Shown in pieces: positions 5,165 through 9,180 of a stretch of 9,180 nucleotides of DNA. The DNA lies in assembly GCA_020343635.1 (NCBI GenBank), contig CP070804.1, forward strand, positions 139,143 through 148,322. The letters are read 5' to 3'. The translations under genes and the position numbers were made by a program. The stretch comes from Candidatus Aenigmatarchaeota archaeon (GTDB lineage: Archaea > Aenigmatarchaeota > Aenigmatarchaeia > QMZP01 > JAFGSV01). Each line of letters starts with the position of its first letter. Within the stretch, counting starts at the first letter, position 1. The notes beneath the pieces were generated by a model, which had not been told where the DNA came from, made no database searches, and saw nothing but the letters and a program-made list of their open reading frames with translations.

Positions 5165-5883
5165 TTTATCTCTATGACCCTCAAACCGTCCTTGGTGATG
5201 TCTATGGGATGTATCAGGGTTGAGTGATTGGTCCTCCTCATCTTCCTTATGGTGAGGGTCCTCTTGAATTCCTCTGCAACCGGCACGAACTCCATCTTTA
5301 TGACGGTGTCCACCAAGTACTCCACTATGCCGCCCCCTGAAAGAGCTTCGCTCTCCTCCGGGACCATTCCGGTGAAAACTGCAGTGACTCCTGCCTCTTT
5401 GAGAGTCTCCACCATCTGCATGAGCGCAGCCCTGACGAGGTACTCATCCTTTACGAACATCTCTATGAATGAAACAGAATCGAGAACTATCCTTTTCGCG
5501 CGCACTTCGTTAACGGCATTTATCAGGCTGTCGGTTATGTTGTATATGTATGACTTGACGAGCCTTGCCATCTCATCCTGCGATATTCCTTTCGTGGGCA
5601 GACTGGGCTTTATGGAGACGAATTTCAGCAGCTTCTTGGCCTCGAGACCCCTAAAGTCCCATCCGAACATCGCCTGCACGTCGCTCTTGACGTCGTCCTC
5701 TCTCTGCTCCGTGGCGACATAGACGCCCGGTTCACCCTGCAGGGAGCCCTTGTACAGGAAAGATGACGCGAAGATGGTCTTTCCTGTTCCCGTTTTACCT
5801 ACAAGCAGATTGCTGCTTCCGGGGAAGAAACCCCCCTCCATCTTGGCATCAAGGCCGTCAACGCCCGTGCTTATCCTGTCCAT
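5161..5883 (-). CDS. KaiC/RadA-superfamily ATPase, single domain
   Basis: The product has 240 aa from the chosen start M-D-R-I-S-T-G-V-D-G-L-D. This is the standard KaiC-family opening, followed by G-G-F-F-P-G and Walker A G-K-T-G-T-G-K-T (29-36). The catalytic glutamate is probably in T-E-Q (E59). Walker B is R-I-V-L-D (131-135, followed by S-V-S), and the conserved K-M-R-R-T-N-H-S (214-221) lies near the end. One RecA-like domain of about 240 residues matches the archaeal single-domain KaiC-like proteins, which bind ATP, often form hexamers, and have been linked to signalling, motility or taxis in some archaea. Its specific role is unknown. A longer reading frame starts 30 codons upstream (5973), but those residues lack family similarity and would overlap uppP. 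The TATA box at 5906-5914 fits a leaderless mRNA starting at 5883. The gene is followed by the coupled 60-aa zinc ribbon. Confidence 0.88.
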   Translation of the reverse strand: MDRISTGVDGLDAKMEGGFFPGSSNLLVGKTGTGKTIFASSFLYKGSLQGEPGVYVATEQREDDVKSDVQAMFGWDFRGLEAKKLLKFVSIKPSLPTKGISQDEMARLVKSYIYNITDSLINAVNEVRAKRIVLDSVSFIEMFVKDEYLVRAALMQMVETLKEAGVTAVFTGMVPEESEALSGGGIVEYLVDTVIKMEFVPVAEEFKRTLTIRKMRRTNHSTLIHPIDITKDGLRVIEIK

Positions 5884-5905
5884 GAGTATTCTTATCACAC
5901 CCTTG

Positions 5906-5914
5906 CTTATATTT
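5906..5914 (-). promoter_or_regulatory. TATA box of the KaiC-like gene (leaderless)
   Basis: AAATATAAG on the minus strand is centred 27 nt before the ATG at 5883, with no Shine-Dalgarno site. This spacing decides the start in favour of 5883 over 5973. The box lies in the 55-bp gap after the uppP stop. Confidence 0.6.
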
Positions 5915-5938
5915 CTGCTTGTATGCCGTTCAAGTGAA

Positions 5939-6733
5939 TCAGATGAAAAAGGCGCTGAGGCTAAGCATGCCAAGGAAAATGCAGAAGTAGCCGAAGTTGA
6001 CCCTTTCTGCTATCCTGAGCAGGGAACTGAGCGTAAGCAGGCCCAGCAGGAATGACACGCCTATTGCTGTCAGCGAGAATACGTCGAACGCTATCCGGTG
6101 CGTCAGAATCAGCCCTATCTCGGCTATGAGAACGGCAGGTATGCTCATCAGGAAGCTGAGCTTGAGCGCAAATTCAGGATCATGCTTTCTCAGCAGGAGC
6201 GCCGATGTCGTAAGGCCGGATCTGCTGAGGCCAGGGAATACAGCAAAAGCCTGGACGCCTCCGGCTATCAGTGCATCAAGGAAGCCGGGCCTTTCGGAGA
6301 TGACTGCCGAGCGCTTCACGAATTTCTGAAGAAGACCGGTTATTATGAGCAGAAGCCCTATGAGACCCATGGCGGCCCCGCCTGAAAAGTTGAAGCTCTC
6401 AAGCATGAAAAAGACAATAGGCGCTGCGATGATTACAGTGGTGATTGTTGAGACAAGAAGGAACCTCGTAAGCCCTGAATAGCCTTCTGTCTCGTTGGGA
6501 TTGCGCACGTAGTTGGGAAGGTTCTTCAGTATGGCCTTTATGTCGCCCCAGAAGTACACGATAGCCGCAAGCAGGGTTCCTGTGTGCAGCCACGCCGAGA
6601 TGTATATGGCCTCGGTGAGACTCTTCCCGAAGAAGTTTAACATCAGCAGTGACGCCACGCCCTCGCTGCTTATCGGCAGCCACTCGGTTAAACCCTGCAC
6701 GACAGCCAGGACGACAGCTTCCAGAAAATCCAT
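5939..6733 (-). CDS. uppP: Undecaprenyl/polyprenyl-diphosphate phosphatase (UppP/BacA family)
   Basis: This 264-aa, multi-spanning membrane protein is of normal length for the family. Both signature motifs are present: Q-G-L-T-E-W-L-P-I-S-S-E-G (13-25, with the catalytic-region glutamate E17) and P-G-L-S-R-S-G (167-173, with the phosphate-binding arginine R171). The histidine that follows the first motif in bacterial enzymes (S-S-T-G-H) is replaced by V26. The family removes one phosphate from C50-C55 polyprenyl diphosphates to regenerate the lipid carrier for surface glycans. In archaea the substrate is presumably a dolichyl-type diphosphate used in protein glycosylation. It lies 30 bp downstream of the YhfC-like gene and near a geranylgeranyl reductase, an enzyme class that also reduces polyprenyl chains. 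There is no Shine-Dalgarno site; a TATA box sits just upstream. Confidence 0.92.
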   Translation of the reverse strand: MDFLEAVVLAVVQGLTEWLPISSEGVASLLMLNFFGKSLTEAIYISAWLHTGTLLAAIVYFWGDIKAILKNLPNYVRNPNETEGYSGLTRFLLVSTITTVIIAAPIVFFMLESFNFSGGAAMGLIGLLLIITGLLQKFVKRSAVISERPGFLDALIAGGVQAFAVFPGLSRSGLTTSALLLRKHDPEFALKLSFLMSIPAVLIAEIGLILTHRIAFDVFSLTAIGVSFLLGLLTLSSLLRIAERVNFGYFCIFLGMLSLSAFFI

Positions 6734-6754
6734 AGTCTTTATAGGCGGGTGTGG

Positions 6755-6763
6755 TTTAAATTA
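6755..6763 (-). promoter_or_regulatory. TATA box of uppP (leaderless)
   Basis: TAATTTAAA on the minus strand is centred about 26 nt before the ATG at 6733 and directly abuts the stop codon of the preceding gene (6764-6766). No Shine-Dalgarno sequence is present, so uppP probably has its own leaderless transcript even though the genes are only 30 bp apart. Confidence 0.55.
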
Positions 6764-8305
6764 TCACATGAATATCCCGCCCTCTTCGGGCGGCTCGCCA
6801 TCGCTTATCACTATCTCCAGCACACCGCTCTCTATCTTCAGGAGGTCTCCGGCAGGGGTTACATAGTTCAGGCTGCCTGTGTTCTCCTTGAACACGTATG
6901 ACTCATAGATTCTTCCCCTTATCTCAATCTCCCTTACATCGGCTACTTCGAAGGACCTGACGACTTCCGCGCCTATGTCCGGGCTGTAAAGGCGGGCAAC
7001 ATACGTGTTCTCCGGCTGCAGGTCAGCCGCCCTGAAAAGGAGCACCCAGTGGGATATCATGTTGTTGGCTATTATGAAAGCGTCCTCGTTGTAAGGTATC
7101 GTTGAGGTCTGCGTCCGGTTGTTCAGGACTGACGTCTGCTCTACGAGACCATTGCGGAACTCGGAGACGATGTTCTTGCTTTCACCGTTCTTGTGTATGG
7201 TGGTGTTGTAGAACAGGGGCCTGGCGTCAACAGTTACGTAGAGCTCGCTCTCTATGAACATGCTGTAGGTCCCGCTTGAGAGGTTGACATGCTCGTTTAT
7301 TATGAAGGCGTTCTGTCCCTTGTATTCAGTCCCGCCTGCAAATTCGAATTCACTGGTGCCTATGCCGGTTCCGTTCAGAATGAAGTCGTAACTGCCTTCA
7401 AGGCCGTCAAATGCGATGTTCCTCCTTTCTATCTTGGAAGCCACGCTGCTCTGGGCCAGCAGGAATGCGGCTACAGTTATGATGACGGATATGGCCGCGA
7501 CATAGGCTAAGAAAAGAGGTCTTCTGGTCCTCTTCTTATGCCTTTCTCCGTACCGTGACTTCAGCCAGAAAAGGCCTACTGCGCTTATGAGCCCCATGAC
7601 GGCCACGAAGGACTCTATGTAATACACACCAAGCACGCTGGTCAGGTCGAAATTCATGGTGAGAAAGGGCAGTGCACCGTCCAGGGCAGTCTTGAAGAGG
7701 AATGAGACTATGAAGTACGAAGCCTTGCCTGTTTTCACGGACTGCACGACAAGAACCATGCAGAATATGTGCACGGCAAGGGTGAACGCCCTCTCTATTA
7801 TGGGAGCAAGCACGAGTATGGGCGGCAGGGTCAGCTGCTCGAGAAGACCCGCTCTCTGTATCGGTGTCAGCAAGTCCAGCACCTGGGGGAACGCCAGTAA
7901 AACAGCGATGTTGAGGAAGGACAGCATTCCAAGGACAAAGGCTTCGGATGCGCCGAAGCCCATGCCGAACGCGAATGCCTGTCGGAATGTCATGTCCTTC
8001 AGCTTACCCCTGAGCACAGCCAGATAGCCGAATCCTGATTCGAGCAGCCCTGTCCTTAGCCCGACATAGGCGCCCGATATTATGGCTATTCCCAGGGCCG
8101 TGTATATGCCCGTCAGCCAGTTCACGAAGAATATCGTTACGGTGAGGTCCATGGCCACTTTGACCGTGATAGCAATCAGCCACACAAGCGCGCCGGTGGC
8201 GAAATAGCGCCAGGGAACCAGGGTCCTGTACCTCCACCACAGCACGGGCACGATGCCCACGAGCATCATCCCTATGCCGCTGAGAATGAATATGGGGTTT
8301 ATCAT
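6764..8305 (-). CDS. YhfC-like membrane protein fused to a C-terminal extracytoplasmic beta-rich domain
   Basis: The product has 513 aa. Residues 1-250 contain about seven hydrophobic helices and resemble the YhfC family of predicted intramembrane metalloproteases, with G-M-G-F-G-A-S-E-A (114-122, E121), I-E-R-A-F-T-L-A-V-H (170-179, E171 and H179) and F-K-T-A-L-D (204-209, D209). In canonical members I expect histidines in the first motif (G-H-G-G-x-E) and the third (H-A-x-x-D); here these positions are F/A and K, so metal binding may be impaired. A basic loop (R-H-K-K-R-T-R-R, 255-262) precedes a last helix (about 265-284). Residues 290-513 form a beta-rich domain with several N-x-S/T sequons, probably outside the cell. 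Its pattern loosely recalls DUF3108-like domains (uncertain). It could be a protease, pseudo-protease or membrane scaffold. The start is supported by the leaderless promoter at about -23. Confidence 0.65.
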   Translation of the reverse strand: MINPIFILSGIGMMLVGIVPVLWWRYRTLVPWRYFATGALVWLIAITVKVAMDLTVTIFFVNWLTGIYTALGIAIISGAYVGLRTGLLESGFGYLAVLRGKLKDMTFRQAFAFGMGFGASEAFVLGMLSFLNIAVLLAFPQVLDLLTPIQRAGLLEQLTLPPILVLAPIIERAFTLAVHIFCMVLVVQSVKTGKASYFIVSFLFKTALDGALPFLTMNFDLTSVLGVYYIESFVAVMGLISAVGLFWLKSRYGERHKKRTRRPLFLAYVAAISVIITVAAFLLAQSSVASKIERRNIAFDGLEGSYDFILNGTGIGTSEFEFAGGTEYKGQNAFIINEHVNLSSGTYSMFIESELYVTVDARPLFYNTTIHKNGESKNIVSEFRNGLVEQTSVLNNRTQTSTIPYNEDAFIIANNMISHWVLLFRAADLQPENTYVARLYSPDIGAEVVRSFEVADVREIEIRGRIYESYVFKENTGSLNYVTPAGDLLKIESGVLEIVISDGEPPEEGGIFM

Positions 8306-8311
8306 ACGATG

Positions 8312-8398
8312 TTTTTGGTTTGTTATTTTTAATTGGTTTTCAAGCCAATAAAATAATTTACTACCAAAAAATAACCAAAAGGTGAAAAAGTTTTAAAA
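8312..8398. promoter_or_regulatory. Divergent promoter region with nested inverted repeats
   Basis: The 115-bp gap between the YhfC-like gene (-) and the 131-aa gene (+) holds two TATA boxes. AATTAAAAATAA (minus strand, 8323-8334) is centred about 23 nt before the ATG at 8305. TTTTAAAA (plus strand, 8391-8398) is centred about 26 nt before the ATG at 8421. Neither start has a Shine-Dalgarno site. Between and over them are inverted repeats: ATTGG (8332-8336) with CCAAT (8345-8349), and TTTTGGTT near 8313-8320 with AACCAAAA at 8373-8380. A shared regulator binding TTGGTT/AACCAA elements is possible but is inferred. Confidence 0.5.
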
Positions 8399-8420
8399 AG
8401 GTTCGTATATTCTATATTAC

Positions 8421-8816
8421 ATGGAAAATACAAATGCCCCGATTTATCGTGGTATAAGACCTTCAATAGTAAGTGGATTGAAAACATTAGATAGTTGGGT
8501 CTCTGGAACTGAAGACTATTTGCGAAGGAATGCCAGAGCTATAGGTAGAGTAGCATTAATAGCGGTGGGTTCTGCTGGAGCTTTTTATGGAGGAGGTACA
8601 GCTATGGATCATAGTAGATTAAGGGAAACGTTCGAAACAGAAGAAAGATACGGAGTTTGCGATTTTACATGTCAATCAACAAGAAGTGGCGCGTTGAATA
8701 ATGAACAAGGTAAAATGGGCGCACTTGGGGGTCTTATTCTTGGCCTAGCATTCGGTGGAGCAATGTATAAAGGTGGCAGAAGAGAAGAGACTATGCAGCT
8801 TGATCTCTTCGAATAG
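8421..8816 (+). CDS. Small two-helix membrane protein, unknown function
   Basis: The 131-aa product has a soluble N-terminus (1-38), a hydrophobic segment with A-x-G-x-x-A-L-I-A-V-G (about 41-59), a polar loop with C-D-F-T-C (80-84), and a second glycine-rich hydrophobic segment G-A-L-G-G-L-I-L-G-L-A-F-G-G-A-M (100-115). The charged C-terminus ends Q-L-D-L-F-E. The glycine-rich helices suggest tight packing or oligomerisation. With both ends on the same side, the C-x-x-x-C loop would face the other compartment. I do not recognise a family. The coding region is clearly more AT-rich than the flanking minus-strand genes, which may indicate later acquisition. The start is supported by the TATA box at 8391-8398 and the absence of any alternative with a ribosome binding site. 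The gene ends 19 bp from the convergent reductase gene. Confidence 0.65.
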   Translation: MENTNAPIYRGIRPSIVSGLKTLDSWVSGTEDYLRRNARAIGRVALIAVGSAGAFYGGGTAMDHSRLRETFETEERYGVCDFTCQSTRSGALNNEQGKMGALGGLILGLAFGGAMYKGGRREETMQLDLFE

Positions 8817-8835
8817 GATATTCTTAATTACTGTG

Positions 8836-9180
8836 TCAAATAAGATGTCTCGCGAGCTTCAGCAATGATGGCTTCTTCATCAGTATCTTGGCGAGCGACT
8901 TCATCTTTTCCCCCCTGCTGAGGCCTATCGCTGTCTCGCTCGTCAGCGACTCAGAGATCATGTTGAAGTCGCTGTCCGAGAGCTTCTCAACAACCTCTCT
9001 CAGCTTCTCGACCTTCTTCAGCTTGTGTCCCCTTTCCTTCCACCATATTTTGTTGTATTCGGAGAGTGCCTTCGCCGAAACGTCCCCCTTCTTTATGCAC
9101 TTCGAGATAACCTCGGCAGCGATCCTGCCGGCTATCGTGGCCTCCTTCATTCCCCCGCCGTGTATCGGGTTCACCTGATG
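8836..9180 (-). CDS. Geranylgeranyl reductase family protein, C-terminal part (cut by window edge)
   Basis: Only the last 114 residues are visible; the reading frame stays open through 9180, so the gene begins outside the window. The visible part opens with H-Q-V-N-P-I-H-G-G-G-M-K-E-A, followed by A-G-R-I-A-A-E-V-I. In the geranylgeranyl reductase (digeranylgeranylglycerophospholipid reductase) family this region follows the G-D-A-A motif and binds FAD. These flavoenzymes saturate the isoprenoid chains of archaeal membrane lipids and in some archaea polyprenols. The remaining residues form a lysine-rich helical C-terminal tail (W-W-K-E-R-G, then L-K-K-V-E-K-L-R-E-V-V). A GTG at 9172-9174 is an internal valine, not the start. 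It converges on the 131-aa membrane protein gene. Confidence 0.82.
   Translation of the reverse strand, partial: HQVNPIHGGGMKEATIAGRIAAEVISKCIKKGDVSAKALSEYNKIWWKERGHKLKKVEKLREVVEKLSDSDFNMISESLTSETAIGLSRGEKMKSLAKILMKKPSLLKLARHLI

Noticed and set aside
5884..5973. Upstream start for the KaiC-like ATPase
   Set aside because: The extra 30 residues do not match the family's N-terminus, the start would overlap uppP, and the TATA box at 5906-5914 points to 5883.
5228..6385. Several long plus-strand reading frames opposite the KaiC-like and uppP genes
   Set aside because: Low-complexity S/T/L-rich or charged translations without motifs, typical of antisense shadows of GC-balanced coding DNA.
6399..6683. 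Second minus-strand frame within uppP
   Set aside because: It overlaps the UppP frame that carries both family motifs; no independent support.
8820..8840. Possible terminator between the convergent 131-aa and reductase genes
   Set aside because: The 19-bp gap has no long T tract in either direction and no convincing hairpin.

Overview
The window looks like a chromosomal segment of an uncultivated archaeon. The evidence is an archaeal lipid enzyme at the right edge (C-terminus of a geranylgeranyl reductase), a KaiC/RadA-like single-domain ATPase, two archaeal-type zinc-ribbon miniproteins, an Ig-like domain of a type I associate with archaeal surface proteins, and archaeal TATA boxes. Several TATA boxes are centred about 25 nt before start codons that lack a Shine-Dalgarno site (leaderless mRNAs), while other genes have clear GGAGG-like sites. 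The DsbA-like protein and the Ig-like domain resemble proteins I associate with DPANN and deep euryarchaeal genomes, but I cannot place the lineage.

Left part (1-2782): a 114-bp sequence at 1-114 recurs without mismatch at 2669-2782. Between the copies lies an AT-richer block of about 2.55 kb with three exported proteins: a membrane-anchored DsbA-like thiol oxidoreductase (+), a Tat-exported lipoprotein with a bacterial-style six-bladed beta-propeller (+, TTG start), and a tiny secreted protein with ten cysteines (-). The right repeat copy contains the last 26 nt of the 591-aa secreted protein gene and its downstream flank. This is how a small element integrated at the 3' end of a gene would look, although no integrase is present.

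Middle part (2757-5164): on the minus strand, a 591-aa secreted protein (DNRLRE/CBM96-like domain, then an Ig-like domain apparently interrupted by five propeller repeats), then a 46-aa zinc ribbon and a 60-aa paralogous zinc ribbon. The 60-aa gene overlaps the stop of the KaiC-like ATPase gene by 4 nt.

Right part (5161-9180): KaiC-like ATPase, UppP-type polyprenyl-diphosphate phosphatase, and a YhfC-like membrane protein with an added extracytoplasmic domain, all on the minus strand and each with its own apparent leaderless promoter. Across a divergent, repeat-rich promoter region is a small two-helix membrane protein (+), followed by the convergent, window-truncated geranylgeranyl reductase (-). 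UppP and the reductase both act on polyprenyl lipids. The left half encodes mostly envelope and exported proteins. No rRNA, tRNA, CRISPR array or recognisable transposase was seen.
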